Origin: Edaphobacter sp.
GTDB lineage: Bacteria; Acidobacteriota; Terriglobia; Terriglobales; Acidobacteriaceae
NCBI RefSeq assembly: GCF_028283685.1
Contig: NZ_JAPWKF010000001.1
Location: 124,001 to 188,000, forward strand
Direction of reading: 5' to 3'
DNA: 64,000 nucleotides
The notes beneath the pieces were generated by a model. That model ran no database searches, was not told the origin of the DNA, and saw only the letters and a list, made by a program, of their open reading frames with translations. The stretch's first letter is position 1; each line of letters starts with the position of its first letter. The position numbers were made by a program, and so were the translations under genes. Of this stretch, positions 42,390 to 52,222 are shown one piece after another.

Positions 42390-43231
42390 AGCTAGTTACG
42401 TTTTCGAAGAAGGGAGCGGCGGAGAAATTTCCGGGCGCTCTGGTGGGACAGGACGTCGCCAATCTCTCAGCGCTGGGATTTGCCAGCGTGCTCGCGATCA
42501 TTGAGGGTGGCGATAAGGCTCTGGCAGCGGTGATTGCAGGACTGGAGAAGGCGCCGCGTGTGCCTCTTGCCGAGGTGCAGCTGGATGCCCCGGTGCGTCC
42601 GCCGCGTGTGTTCGGCATTGGCCTGAACTATGCGCGCCATGCTGCCGAATCGAAGATGGCGGTGCAGAAGGTTCCGACGGTCTTTATGAAGCTGACCAGC
42701 TCGGTGGTAGGGCCAGATACTCCGGTGATTCTGCCGAAGATCAGCTTGCAGCCTGATTACGAAGCCGAGTTTGGTGTGGTCGTTGGCAAGGGTGGCTACC
42801 AGATTCCTGCATCGGATTGGAAGGAGCATATCTTCGGCTACACGATCGTAAACGATGTCAGTGCGCGTGATATTCAGCTGGCGACGTCGCAGTGGACGCT
42901 GGGCAAGTCGTTCCCAACGTTTACGCCGATTGGGCCTGCGGTGGTGACGGCTGATGAGATTGCCGATCCGCATGCCCTGCCGATTTCACTGACGATTGAT
43001 GGCGAGACGCTGCAGTCGTCGAACACCAGTGACCTGATCTTCAAGATTCCGGCGCTGATCGAATACCTGTCGAGCCTGACGCCACTTCAGGCGGGAGATG
43101 TGATCAGCACGGGAACGCCAGAAGGCGTTGGTATGGGACGGACTCCGCAGCGGTGGCTCAAGCCGAACGAGGAGATGATCGTGACCATTGAGGGACTGGG
43201 CAGTCTTCGCAATCGCACGGTAGCGGAATAG
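42386..43231 (+). CDS. Fumarylacetoacetate-hydrolase-family protein, probably 2,4-diketo-3-deoxy-L-fuconate hydrolase
   Basis: The 281-residue protein has the FAH C-terminal fold: FGIGLNYARHAAES, then PDYEAEFGVVVGKGG with the metal ligands, YTIVNDVSARDIQ, and GDVISTGTPEGVGMG. FAH-type enzymes split C-C bonds of beta-diketo acids. Following FucD and an SDR in one operon, it most likely cleaves 2,4-diketo-3-deoxy-L-fuconate to pyruvate and L-lactate. It is translationally coupled to the dehydratase by a four-base overlap and followed by a terminator. Confidence 0.9.
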   Translation: MKLVTFSKKGAAEKFPGALVGQDVANLSALGFASVLAIIEGGDKALAAVIAGLEKAPRVPLAEVQLDAPVRPPRVFGIGLNYARHAAESKMAVQKVPTVFMKLTSSVVGPDTPVILPKISLQPDYEAEFGVVVGKGGYQIPASDWKEHIFGYTIVNDVSARDIQLATSQWTLGKSFPTFTPIGPAVVTADEIADPHALPISLTIDGETLQSSNTSDLIFKIPALIEYLSSLTPLQAGDVISTGTPEGVGMGRTPQRWLKPNEEMIVTIEGLGSLRNRTVAE

Positions 43232-43240
43232 TCGTTAGGG

Positions 43241-43280
43241 GGTAAAAGACGGGGCAACCGCCACGTCTTTTACCTTCTCC
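43241..43280 (+). terminator. Terminator after fuconate operon
   Basis: The stem ggtaaaagacg / cgtcttttacc with a 12-base loop is followed by a T-rich stretch. Confidence 0.75.
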
Positions 43281-43318
43281 TGTTCATAAAGATCATGTAA
43301 TCTCTGCGATAACTTCCC

Positions 43319-45727
43319 ATGGGACTGCAGAGCACTTTCTCCCAACAATTTTTTGTGAAGTCGTGTGTCTGGTTCGTTGCGCTGCTCACCTGCTTTGGCA
43401 CGGTCGAGAGTAGAGCGCAGTCGAACGCGATGCCGCTTCTGCTTCCAACCAACATTGCCGCCGATGCGGCGGGCAATCTTTATATCGCCGAGACGGGACG
43501 ACATGTTGTCCATCGCCTCGACGTGCAAGGGCAGCTCACGATTATGGCTGGCACCGGCGTTCAGGGGTTCGATGGCGATGGTGGCCAGGCGACAGCTGCA
43601 TTGCTGGACTCGCCTCTGGGACTGGCAGTGGGGGCCGGGGTTCTTTACATCGCGGACAGTCATAACCATCGTGTGCGGCGCGTCGATCTTACGAGCGGCG
43701 TGATGACGACTTTTGCTGGCGGAGCGATGGTGGGCTCTGCGGGTGATGGTGGACAGGCTGCGTTGGCGGCGCTCGATCTTCCTGCATCGTTGGCGCTCGA
43801 TGTTGCGGGGGTTTTGTATATCGCGGATGTTCGTGCGCATCGTGTGCGCCGGGTCGCGGTGTCCGGCGTGATAACGACGGTTGCGGGAACGGGGACACAA
43901 GGCTTCAGTGGAGATACAGGAGCGGCATCGGCGGCATTGTTCGATTCGCCTGGAGGACTTGCCGTCGATGCTTCAGGCAATCTCTACGTCGCCGATTCGC
44001 ATAATCAGCGGATACGGCGGGTCGATGGCGCGACGGGAATCGTGACGACGATTGCGGGAACGGGCGATGCGGGTTCGAGCGGAGATGCGCAGGCCGCCAC
44101 GGTGGCGAAGCTGCGGCTTCCAAGAGGCCTGTCCGTGGATGCGCAGGGCAATCTTTATGTCGCGGACCGGGAGAACGCCCGGGTGCGGCGTATCGATGCT
44201 CTGACAGGTACGATCACGACGGTCGCGGGAACCGGTGTCCAGGGATTTGCGGGGGATGGCGGGTCGCCGCTGATTGCGAATCTGGACCGTCCGGCATCGG
44301 TGATTGCAACCGATACAGGAGCGGTAGTTATTGCGGACAGCGGGAATGCGCGCATTCGCGAGATAGTTCCCGGCCCGACAATACAGACCATTGCAGGAGC
44401 CGGAGCTGCTGATATTCCCATCGTGGTGTCCCTCTCTGGGGCGTCGAGCGTGCGTTATGGCTCGGGGCAGGTGGTCGCCACTCTTTCGAGCGCAGGCGCG
44501 ACGGGCAGCGTCACCTTTTATGAGATCAAAAACGGTGTGTCGCAGCAGCTGCTTACGAGACCAATACAGTCGAGCGGAGCTGTTCTGGATGCCTCCGGCT
44601 TCAGCGCCGGAGATCATTTGCTAGCGGCAACTTACATGGGAGACCAGGCGCATACGGCCGCGCAGAGTACGACGTTTTTGCTGCATGTTCTTCCTGTCGC
44701 GTTGAGCGCCACGGTCAGTCCGCCGAGCGTCTTGTATGGTGCCCCAATTCCTCCGTTGTCCGCGTCACTACTGGGAGTCCTGGACCGCGATGCGGGCAGT
44801 CTTACGACACAGCTTGCTACGACGGCGACGCAACTGTCTGCCGCAGGTGTTTACCCCGTGACGGTCACGTTGCAAGGGACAGCAGCGGGGAACTATGTAT
44901 TGGCCGCGAATCCAAATCTGACGATCTCGCAGGCACCGACAATGATTACGCTGCTGTCGTCGGGAGTTATCGCGGACGCAGGACAGCCGGTGTCGTTACA
45001 GGCGCATGTGGCCAGCTCCACCAGCGGTGTACCAAGTGGGACGATCAGCCTTGTTGAGGGAGGCACGCTCCTCGGTGGTGCAGCGGTTGATTCTGGCGGA
45101 GATGCGGTCGTCAACCTAACTGGTATGACTGCGGGCCCGCATACGCTGACAGCGGCTTATGGGGGAGATCATAACTTTCTTGCGAGCGCGTCGGCTCCAG
45201 CTCTTTATACGATCGCGGGTGCTCCCAGCGGCGGCGGCGATTTTAGCGTCTCTGTAAGCGGTGCATCCTCGCAGACAATTCTTGCTGGTGGAAGTGCAAA
45301 CTTCACCTTTACTGTTCAGCCCCAAAAGGGCCTGGCTAGCCCCATCACGCTGGCTGCGAGTGGGCTGCCGGGATCGTTGAGCGCGAGTTTTAATCCTGCA
45401 ACCGTTCCACCGGGAGATGGGGCTGCAACTGTGACGCTGACCGTATCGGCGCCGCAGACGGCTCAAACAACCTGGCTCGGTGCACGGAGCGTCTGCGTGG
45501 CTTTGCTATTTGGTCTTGTTCTGCCCTGGCGTCGACGCTGGCGGGGAGCATTGCTGCTTCTGCCGATGATGATGATCGCTGGATGTGGAGATCGCGTTTA
45601 CAGCACGGCCGCAAATCAAAGCTCCAAGAGCTACACCATTACGGTCACTGGAACTGCAACCGGAAGTGGCGGCGCGGCGATTCAGCACAGCGCGACGTTC
45701 ACGCTGACGGTGGTATCCACGAGCTAG
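43319..45727 (+). CDS. Exported NHL-repeat and Ig-like surface protein with RRRRW-type tail
   Basis: The 802-residue protein has a signal peptide (about 10-35). Six or so NHL beta-propeller repeats follow (to about 350), each with the pattern AGTG-x-QGF-x-GD and LYVADS-x-N-x-R-x-RR. Next come an MBG-like domain and an Ig-like (Big_3-type) domain to about 640. The C-terminus is a beta segment, a hydrophobic helix, PWRRRW, another hydrophobic helix ending AGCGD, and a final YTITVTGTATG strand domain. The same tail design is on the sedolisin at 2757-5309. It is probably exported and anchored, with a binding role. It converges with the ZIP gene, sharing four bases at the stops. Confidence 0.85.
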   Translation: MGLQSTFSQQFFVKSCVWFVALLTCFGTVESRAQSNAMPLLLPTNIAADAAGNLYIAETGRHVVHRLDVQGQLTIMAGTGVQGFDGDGGQATAALLDSPLGLAVGAGVLYIADSHNHRVRRVDLTSGVMTTFAGGAMVGSAGDGGQAALAALDLPASLALDVAGVLYIADVRAHRVRRVAVSGVITTVAGTGTQGFSGDTGAASAALFDSPGGLAVDASGNLYVADSHNQRIRRVDGATGIVTTIAGTGDAGSSGDAQAATVAKLRLPRGLSVDAQGNLYVADRENARVRRIDALTGTITTVAGTGVQGFAGDGGSPLIANLDRPASVIATDTGAVVIADSGNARIREIVPGPTIQTIAGAGAADIPIVVSLSGASSVRYGSGQVVATLSSAGATGSVTFYEIKNGVSQQLLTRPIQSSGAVLDASGFSAGDHLLAATYMGDQAHTAAQSTTFLLHVLPVALSATVSPPSVLYGAPIPPLSASLLGVLDRDAGSLTTQLATTATQLSAAGVYPVTVTLQGTAAGNYVLAANPNLTISQAPTMITLLSSGVIADAGQPVSLQAHVASSTSGVPSGTISLVEGGTLLGGAAVDSGGDAVVNLTGMTAGPHTLTAAYGGDHNFLASASAPALYTIAGAPSGGGDFSVSVSGASSQTILAGGSANFTFTVQPQKGLASPITLAASGLPGSLSASFNPATVPPGDGAATVTLTVSAPQTAQTTWLGARSVCVALLFGLVLPWRRRWRGALLLLPMMMIAGCGDRVYSTAANQSSKSYTITVTGTATGSGGAAIQHSATFTLTVVSTS

Positions 45728-46452
45728 ATTGGGCTGAGAAGCTTGAGGAGAAAGAAGATGGCGACCCCGGCGAAGAAGACGAGTGCCATGCGGATGCCGG
45801 GTTCACGGTTGACCTCGGGGACGAGATCTGTCGCGGCAACGTAAATGGTGACGCCGGCAGAAAGTGGGAGCCCCTCGCGAACCCAGCTGGGCTGGAGGCT
45901 GATGGCGAGTACACCCGCCAGGGTCATCGCGCCGAGAAGCATGGCGGAGTTGAGAGCGGCGCTGCGTCCTCGACCACTCGCGAGCATGACGCTGGCGACG
46001 GTGAAGCCTTCCGGAAGCTTATGCAGAAAGACGGCGATGAAGATGACCCAGCCGAGCCAGGAAGACAGGACGAAACCGGAGCCGATGGCAATTCCGTCGA
46101 AGAAGGTATGCACGCCGAGCCCGAGGAGGACGGAGTAGCTGGTGCGTTTGGAGAGCATCTCATCGTGATGCGTCTCTTCTCCGAAGTGGAAGTGTGGCAC
46201 GAGGGTGTGCTCAAGCAGATGGACGATGCAGTATCCGGCGAGGATGAGTAGAGGCGCCCAGCGGGGATTGAGGGTGATGGCCTCGGGAGCCATCTCGAGG
46301 ACCGCAGCGCCAAGCATGAATCCGGCGCCCAGGGCCACGAAGTATCGTAGAGAGCGCGCGGTGGGCGAGCGGCGGACCAGGAGGACGCCGCCGAGATAAT
46401 CCGCAAGGGCCGCAGCGACGCCCAGAGTAAGACTTAACCAGAGCTTGGACAT
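45724..46452 (-). CDS. ZIP-family metal transporter
   Basis: The 242-residue protein has about eight helices and the ZIP metal-binding helices: LGVHTFFDGIAIGSGF (helix 4) and VFLHKLPEGFTVASVM (helix 5), with a His-rich loop before them (HTLVPHFHFGEETHH). ZIP proteins move zinc, iron or manganese into the cytoplasm. I prefer ATG 46452 to the upstream frame at 46497. The metal cannot be told from sequence. No Zur or Fur box was recognised. Confidence 0.9.
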   Translation of the reverse strand: MSKLWLSLTLGVAAALADYLGGVLLVRRSPTARSLRYFVALGAGFMLGAAVLEMAPEAITLNPRWAPLLILAGYCIVHLLEHTLVPHFHFGEETHHDEMLSKRTSYSVLLGLGVHTFFDGIAIGSGFVLSSWLGWVIFIAVFLHKLPEGFTVASVMLASGRGRSAALNSAMLLGAMTLAGVLAISLQPSWVREGLPLSAGVTIYVAATDLVPEVNREPGIRMALVFFAGVAIFFLLKLLSPI

Positions 46453-46542
46453 GTTACCCGTTTCGGACGAGCGAGTGCTGACCGCCATCTTTCGCAAGAT
46501 AGCCGTCGGAGCTGCAGACTCCGTTCGTTTTGGGTACGGCGT

Positions 46543-47061
46543 TCATATCTGTCTAATTTTACCTGTCTCGGGCCACTGTGACTCGCGGGATAGTACAAGC
46601 ACGACTCCGAGACCGCATAGCAGGACGAGGCCTTCGAGGCGTTCGGAGATAACGTGCAGCCGTTCGAAGTCCACACGTCCCGGATTTTCGATGTCGGCTG
46701 TTTCGACCGCGCCACCTGCGGCGACGCGGTCGTTCTCCATGCTGGGGAGGATGACGTACTGCGAGTAGGCCGTGATGGCGATCATGATGGCGGTGAGCGA
46801 GATGCAGATGGCAAAGCCGACCCTGGCCGGAACCTCGGCACGGAACCAGAGGATCGCGGTCGACAGCACGAAGGCTGCGCCACCGATCAGGCCGATGCCG
46901 TGAAGGGTGCGGAGGGTGCCTCCGACGACGAGGCCAGCCTCGTGTGCGCTGGGCAACAGATGAAACGCCGTGGGAGCGACGACGAAGGCGAAGAAGATGA
47001 GGCCGCCAACCCAGGCAACCATCGAAAGCAAACGTACAGCCCGTAGAACGGTTTCAAACAC
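46543..47061 (-). CDS. DUF4149-type membrane protein
   Basis: The 172-residue protein has four predicted helices, with RLLSMVAWVGGLIFFAFVVAPTAF at the start and FERLHVISERLEGLVLLCGLGVV at the end. This is the TMEM205-like DUF4149 pattern. It starts with a GTG that overlaps the stop codon of htpX by one base, so the two are translationally coupled. Function unknown. Confidence 0.8.
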   Translation of the reverse strand: MFETVLRAVRLLSMVAWVGGLIFFAFVVAPTAFHLLPSAHEAGLVVGGTLRTLHGIGLIGGAAFVLSTAILWFRAEVPARVGFAICISLTAIMIAITAYSQYVILPSMENDRVAAGGAVETADIENPGRVDFERLHVISERLEGLVLLCGLGVVLVLSRESQWPETGKIRQI

Positions 47062-47912
47062 TAGATCAAGTCCCTTCCGATCAGTCGACGGATCCTCTCC
47101 GGAATGGGGGGATGCGTCGAAAATAAATTTGCAATGCCGCCAGATCCTAGGAGCGGGGCAACGATAAACAGATGAGCCGTCGTTGGCGAGGCCTGCATAG
47201 GAATCCGCCGCGAATAGGCATCCAGCTTCTGGAGAGCACGAGCGAGGGCGTAGGGGTTGCCTGTCTCCTTCGCTCCTGTTGCATCGGCCTCGTACTCACG
47301 GGAACGCGAGATGGCGAGCTGGATCAGAGTCGCAGCAATCGGCGCGAGGATGATCATGAAGAGGCCGCTGAAGCCGCCGCCACGACTGCGTCCGTCACGA
47401 TCACCGGAACCTCCGAAGAGTGATGCCCAATATCCCATGCGCGCCACCATCGTAATTGCTCCGGCCAGGGTTGCGGCAATAGAGCTGGTGAGGATATCGC
47501 GGTTCTTCACATGCCCCAGCTCATGTGCGAGAACGCCCTCGAGCTCTTCATCGTCGAGGAGATCGAGAATGCCGTGGGTTACGGCCACCGACGCGTGCTT
47601 TGGATTGCGTCCCGTCGCAAAGGCGTTAGGGCTCTGGCTGGGGATGACGTAGATCTTCGGCATCGGCAGTCCCTGTTTGGCCGCCAGGCGCTCAACGACG
47701 TTATAGGCGCGCGGGAGATCTTCCCGCGTGACAGGCTGCGCCCGGTAGGCGGAGAGGGCGATCCTGTCGGAGAAGAAGTAGGCGGCAAAATTGAAGGCAA
47801 TGGAGAGCACGAAGGCCATCACCATGCCATTCCGTCCGCCAAACATGCCGCCGAGAAAGATCAGGAAGACGGTCAGAAGTACCAGCAGAAGCGTCGACTT
47901 GAACGTATTCAT
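47061..47912 (-). CDS. htpX: Membrane zinc metalloprotease HtpX
   Basis: HtpX is an M48 peptidase that degrades misfolded membrane proteins. The 283-residue protein has two N-terminal helices, the zinc motif [13 protein letters not shown] near residue 135, then [16 protein letters not shown] with the third ligand Glu. [14 protein letters not shown] is the conserved C-terminal block. Length and motifs are typical. Confidence 0.95.
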   Translation of the reverse strand: MNTFKSTLLLVLLTVFLIFLGGMFGGRNGMVMAFVLSIAFNFAAYFFSDRIALSAYRAQPVTREDLPRAYNVVERLAAKQGLPMPKIYVIPSQSPNAFATGRNPKHASVAVTHGILDLLDDEELEGVLAHELGHVKNRDILTSSIAATLAGAITMVARMGYWASLFGGSGDRDGRSRGGGFSGLFMIILAPIAATLIQLAISRSREYEADATGAKETGNPYALARALQKLDAYSRRIPMQASPTTAHLFIVAPLLGSGGIANLFSTHPPIPERIRRLIGRDLI

Positions 47913-47947
47913 CTCAGGTGCCTCTCGTAGGGAAACGGGGCCCGGGG

Positions 47948-49255
47948 TTAGCTTGTGATGTCCTGTCCCTTTCGCTGCAAGGCACGCTTCAAAACGGTCT
48001 CGATGGCGGCCTTCTGCTCAGCATACTCCGCTTCGTTCATCCTGCCTTCGAGCCGGTCAGTTTCGAGGGCAAAGAGCTCGTCTTTGAGACTGCCCAACAC
48101 GCCGGAGCTGCTGGGTGCGGAGGGAATCGGTGCGCCGGGCGAGGCGGCTGCTATTGCGGGCTGCTGGCCACCGCTCTTCAGCAGGACACCGGCGCCAGCG
48201 GCCATCGCCAGGCCCAATCCGCCAAGGATCCACCACTTGTACTTGGCCCAGGGGTCGTTGTTGCCTTCGGGATCGATTGGGGTGCCGAGACCGCCTCCCG
48301 GGCGGGTGTCGGTGGCCGCAGAGCCTGTGGAGGCGCTGGGCTGTGTTCCGGCGGCAGACTGGTCAGTCTGCCCGGGACCGCCGCCCGGTCCGGCAGCTGC
48401 CTGAGAATCACGCGGAAGCTGACCGGCGCCGGAGATGGTGAAGGCGAGTGGCGACGAGCTGGAGACGTTGCGCGCCACGAAAGTTTGCGCCGACATCTCT
48501 TCGGTAACGGGAGAGTAGGGCGAAGAGGCCCCAGCCTTGAAGGTCATGCTCTTCGGCATCATGATGGCGACCGTGTCGGTTGCCAGAGATGGCTTCGGGC
48601 CGAGGTTGATGCTCCCACTATAGGGAATGTGATACGTGATCTGAAAACGCGTCTCGCCGGGCCGAATGGGAAAGACAAAGGCGTAGTGATTGGGATCGCC
48701 GAGCGGCATGGGCGCAGCCTGGACGGGCATGCCTCCGGGAGCGAGTGCGGCTGAACCTTCGACGACGGCTCCGGCGGGGAGGTAAAACTCAAATGGACGA
48801 TCGCCAAACTGCGTCTTGGGAGGGTTTGAATCGTTCTTGAGGAAGAAGTTCTCGACGATGCGAAGGTTCTTGCCGCTTTCGTCGGTCTGAACGCGCATGA
48901 CATCGGCTTCGCTGACGACCCCGGCGACCTTGGTTGCGACGTCATAGACGTCGATATCCACCGACTGGGCTCCTGGAGGTGCAGGGCGAAAATAGTTCGC
49001 CTTCTGGTGAGTGACGCGGATCAGGTGCATGCCGGGATCGGGGACGTTGAGGGTGTAGTTGCCCTTGGAATCCGTTGTGGCGTGCGTCGATTCCTGCATA
49101 CCCTGCGCGAGACGAATGAGGGTGACCTCGTCACCGGCTGCGGGCTTGTTGTTCGTCTTATTGGTGACCGTTCCGGTGATGGTGTCGGCGTGGGCCGCGA
49201 TGCTAAGTGCGGCAAGGACGGCTGCTGCCGCAGCCAGTCGGCGAGAAGAGAACAT
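47948..49255 (-). CDS. Exported carboxypeptidase-regulatory-like protein, end of ccm operon
   Basis: The protein of about 435 residues has a signal peptide, then a carboxypeptidase-regulatory-like beta domain ([19 protein letters not shown] ... [17 protein letters not shown]). A second beta region follows ([16 protein letters not shown]), then a Gly/Pro/Ser linker and a transmembrane helix near 355. The C-terminal helical segment ([18 protein letters not shown]) resembles the short helical module seen in SHOCT-type proteins. I use ATG 49255 because AAAGGGTGAT precedes it. It follows the ccmI-like gene by about 40 bases, suggesting a role in envelope or cytochrome assembly. Function unknown. 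Confidence 0.75.
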   Translation of the reverse strand: MFSSRRLAAAAAVLAALSIAAHADTITGTVTNKTNNKPAAGDEVTLIRLAQGMQESTHATTDSKGNYTLNVPDPGMHLIRVTHQKANYFRPAPPGAQSVDIDVYDVATKVAGVVSEADVMRVQTDESGKNLRIVENFFLKNDSNPPKTQFGDRPFEFYLPAGAVVEGSAALAPGGMPVQAAPMPLGDPNHYAFVFPIRPGETRFQITYHIPYSGSINLGPKPSLATDTVAIMMPKSMTFKAGASSPYSPVTEEMSAQTFVARNVSSSSPLAFTISGAGQLPRDSQAAAGPGGGPGQTDQSAAGTQPSASTGSAATDTRPGGGLGTPIDPEGNNDPWAKYKWWILGGLGLAMAAGAGVLLKSGGQQPAIAAASPGAPIPSAPSSSGVLGSLKDELFALETDRLEGRMNEAEYAEQKAAIETVLKRALQRKGQDITS

Positions 49256-49297
49256 GATACGGATCACCCTTTAAGTTTATGTCAAAAAAGAACTGGA

Positions 49298-49591
49298 TCA
49301 GGCGTGGTTGCGGGAGAGCGAGCTGGAGCGCCGATCGAGCGATTCCATCTCCGCGATCACCTGGGCGGCTTCGTCTTCGAGCGCGGTGCGCTGTTCGATG
49401 TAGTCCTGCTCGGGGTATTTGCCGGCTTGATACTCAAAGTTAAGATCGCGAAGGTTGTCATAGATGACCTCCTTGCGTTCGTTCAGATAATCGGCGCGGG
49501 TCTTGTCGGCTTCATAGAAGGGATTGCGCTCCGGCCAGAAGACGAAGGCGAAGAGCAGAACGGTGAGGGTTAGTCCGGCGATGGTTCCCAT
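49298..49591 (-). CDS. Short CcmI-like protein
   Basis: The 97-residue protein has one N-terminal transmembrane helix. A charged helical part follows (NERKEVIYDNLRDLNFEYQAGKYPEQDYIEQR), which matches the N-terminal region of the cytochrome c maturation protein CcmI. The TPR part of full-length CcmI is absent. It overlaps the stop of ccmH by one base. It probably helps bring apocytochrome to the heme lyase. Confidence 0.75.
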   Translation of the reverse strand: MGTIAGLTLTVLLFAFVFWPERNPFYEADKTRADYLNERKEVIYDNLRDLNFEYQAGKYPEQDYIEQRTALEDEAAQVIAEMESLDRRSSSLSRNHA

Positions 49592-50076
49592 TAGTACTGT
49601 GTCTCCCGTCGAATGCGTTCGCGTAGCTCATCGTCGTGAACCGAGTGGGTTGGAATTCCGGCCAATGCGGGGCCGGTGCGGGTGCGCTTGCGCCAGAGGG
49701 TAATCAGAATTCCAGTGCCGACCGTGGCGAGCAGGAAGACAACCACCGGCATGATCCATGCGGCGTTGTCGAAGCCGCCCCGGATGGGCGCAGCAAGGAC
49801 CGTGGGACCGTATTTGGCCGCGAACCAGTTAAGAACCGCGGTGTCGGGGCCCCCGCCGGCGACCTGCTGGCGAAGCTCGCCGATCATGCGATCGGAGTCG
49901 GGGCAGCCGACGTGATTGCACTCAAGAAGGATCTGACCGCAGCCGCAGACACAGACCATCTCGTGGCCGAGACGGCCGAAGCGTGAGCTGGCATCGGAGG
50001 CTCCGAGCATAAGGACAGCGAGAAGGCAGACAGCTGCGCTCTGCCACCAGCGGCGGGTGGTCATACGGCTAAGCAT
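49591..50076 (-). CDS. ccmH: Cytochrome c maturation thiol oxidoreductase CcmH
   Basis: The protein of about 161 residues has a signal helix, a short periplasmic domain with cysteines in MVCVCGCGQILLECNHVGC, and a C-terminal transmembrane helix. CcmH keeps apocytochrome cysteines reduced; the usual motif is LRCxxC, and here it reads CVCGCG. ATG 50076 overlaps the ccmF stop by eight bases, which fits operon translation; the longer frame is not conserved. Confidence 0.87.
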   Translation of the reverse strand: MLSRMTTRRWWQSAAVCLLAVLMLGASDASSRFGRLGHEMVCVCGCGQILLECNHVGCPDSDRMIGELRQQVAGGGPDTAVLNWFAAKYGPTVLAAPIRGGFDNAAWIMPVVVFLLATVGTGILITLWRKRTRTGPALAGIPTHSVHDDELRERIRRETQY

Positions 50077-52153
50077 GGTGCACCTCGGGCTCGCCGATGG
50101 CGGGTGATGGAACGGCTGCGGCAATGCGCGCAGCCGACGGATTCAGGTTGGGTACCAGCGCGAGGAAGGTTCCGAATACAACGATCATCACTCCGATCCA
50201 GATCCAGTTGACCAGGGGATTGATGAAGACCTTAATGATGGGTTTGTCGGTGTCGGGGTTCTTGCCCTCGTAGATGACATAGAGATCTTCGACGAGCGTG
50301 GAGCGCAGTGCCACCATGGTGGAGGTGGTCTGGCTGGCGACATAGAAGCGGCGCTCCGGAGCGAGCTGCGTCAGCTTCTTTCCATTGCGGTAGACGTCCA
50401 GCAGGGAATACTCGGTCTCGAAGTTGGGGTTGGAGTCCTGGGTAAAGCTCTGGCAGACGATCTTATAGCCGCCGAGTTGCATGGTGTCGCCGAAGCCCAT
50501 CTCCTGCTCGCGGGACTGGTTGAACGCACCTCCCGCAATGCCGATGAACATGACCACGATGCCGAAGTGGACGACATAACCGCCGTAGCGGCGAGTGTTG
50601 CGACGCACCAGAAGAATGGTGGCGCCGAAGAGGTTCTTGCCGGTCTGGGTGCGAACGACGCCAGCGCCGCGAAGGAACTCGGCAAAGATGGCGGTGATGA
50701 CGCCGGCTGCGAGGGTGAAGGTGATCAGCGAGAAGGTCTGCGCCTGTGCGTCATCGCCAGCGCTCCAGGGGCGGACGCCGGCGATGACGCAGACCGTGAA
50801 GGAGACGGCCATCGCGATGCACGGGAGAACGAAGTTACGCCGGATGGAGCGCAGCGAAGTGGAACGCCATGCCAGCAGCGGCCCAATACCGGTAAGGAAG
50901 AGCAGGAAGAGGCCGATGGGAAGATTGACGCGGTTGTAGAAGGGCGCGCCAACCGTGACCTTGGAGCCCTGCACGTACTCGCTCAACACGGGGAAGAGGG
51001 TTCCCCAGAGAACCGTGAAGCAGGCGGTGAGCAGGATGAGGTTGTTGAAGAGGAAGCTGGACTCGCGGCTGACGAGTGATTCCAGCTTGTTCTCGCTCTT
51101 GAGATGGTCCTTCTGCTTGAAGAAGGTAAACAGACAGACAGCGAAGACGACGAGGATGAAGCCGTAGAACCAGCCCCCGATGGAGGACTGCGCGAAGGCG
51201 TGCACGCTGGAGACGATACCGGATCGTGTGAGCAGCGTGCCGAGGATGGTGAGCAGGAAGGTCGAGAAGATGAGCCAGACGTTCCAGGTCTTCATCATGC
51301 CGCGCTTCTCTTGCATCATGACGGAGTGAAGAAAAGCGGTGCCGGTGAGCCAGGGCATCAGCGAGGCGTTTTCGACGGGGTCCCATCCCCAGTAGCCGCC
51401 CCAACCGAGAACGCTGTATGCCCAGTGCGCGCCGAGGATGATGCCGCAGGTGAGAAAGAGCCAGGTGACCATGGTCCAGCGGCGAGTGATGTGAATCCAC
51501 TTCTCTCCGGGATAGCGCATCATCAGGGCGCCAAGGGCAAAGGCAAAGGGAACGGAGAAGCCAACGTAGCCGAGGTAGAGCATCGGCGGATGAATCACCA
51601 TCTCCGGATATTGGAGCAGGGGATTGAGGCCGAAGCCGTCCTGCGGAATGGGGCCGGGCTGAATCGCAAACGGCGGAGCGGCGAAGTTCAGCAGCAGGAG
51701 GAAGAAGACCTGTATGCCCGCGAGAATGGTCGAAGCAAACGCGGAGAGGCGGACGTCAACCTTATGACGCATACGGAGGACAAAGCCGTAGCAACTGAGG
51801 AGCCATGCCCAGAGGAGGAGGGAACCCTCCTGTCCGCTCCAGAGAGCGGAGAACTTGTAGGCGGTGTTGAGATCCCGATTGGTGTGGTGAAGGATGTACG
51901 AGACGGAATAGTCGTTGGTGAACGACGCCCAAACCAGAGCAAAGGCGGCACAGCTGAGAGCGAGGAAGCTCGCGATTCCGGCTCTACGCGCCGTCTCCCC
52001 CAGCCTTCCGCTGCCTTGACCGCCTGACGTGTAGCCGCTGGTGCCGCGTGATTTCCAAAGGGCGATGCCGCCAAAGATCAGAGTGTACGCGCTCAGCACC
52101 AGGGCCAGGAGCAGCGCAAAACTCCCGAACTCAGGCATAGGGTGACTTTGCAT
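50069..52153 (-). CDS. ccmF: Cytochrome c heme lyase subunit CcmF
   Basis: CcmF attaches heme to apocytochrome c. The protein of about 694 residues has many helices and the periplasmic WWD heme-binding domain WGGYWGWDPVENASLMPWL. Conserved histidines are present in GAHWAY and HTNRDLN. I choose ATG 52153, preceded by GAGGA, over the GTG at 52165. The genes ccmABCDE are not next to it in this window, so they must be elsewhere. Confidence 0.94.
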   Translation of the reverse strand: MQSHPMPEFGSFALLLALVLSAYTLIFGGIALWKSRGTSGYTSGGQGSGRLGETARRAGIASFLALSCAAFALVWASFTNDYSVSYILHHTNRDLNTAYKFSALWSGQEGSLLLWAWLLSCYGFVLRMRHKVDVRLSAFASTILAGIQVFFLLLLNFAAPPFAIQPGPIPQDGFGLNPLLQYPEMVIHPPMLYLGYVGFSVPFAFALGALMMRYPGEKWIHITRRWTMVTWLFLTCGIILGAHWAYSVLGWGGYWGWDPVENASLMPWLTGTAFLHSVMMQEKRGMMKTWNVWLIFSTFLLTILGTLLTRSGIVSSVHAFAQSSIGGWFYGFILVVFAVCLFTFFKQKDHLKSENKLESLVSRESSFLFNNLILLTACFTVLWGTLFPVLSEYVQGSKVTVGAPFYNRVNLPIGLFLLFLTGIGPLLAWRSTSLRSIRRNFVLPCIAMAVSFTVCVIAGVRPWSAGDDAQAQTFSLITFTLAAGVITAIFAEFLRGAGVVRTQTGKNLFGATILLVRRNTRRYGGYVVHFGIVVMFIGIAGGAFNQSREQEMGFGDTMQLGGYKIVCQSFTQDSNPNFETEYSLLDVYRNGKKLTQLAPERRFYVASQTTSTMVALRSTLVEDLYVIYEGKNPDTDKPIIKVFINPLVNWIWIGVMIVVFGTFLALVPNLNPSAARIAAAVPSPAIGEPEVHHA

Positions 52154-52222
52154 GGGAATCCTCACCCATCATTTTCTCAATGGTGGAGGCGAATCAGCAA
52201 TGAGATGGAGAAAATGATTCGT

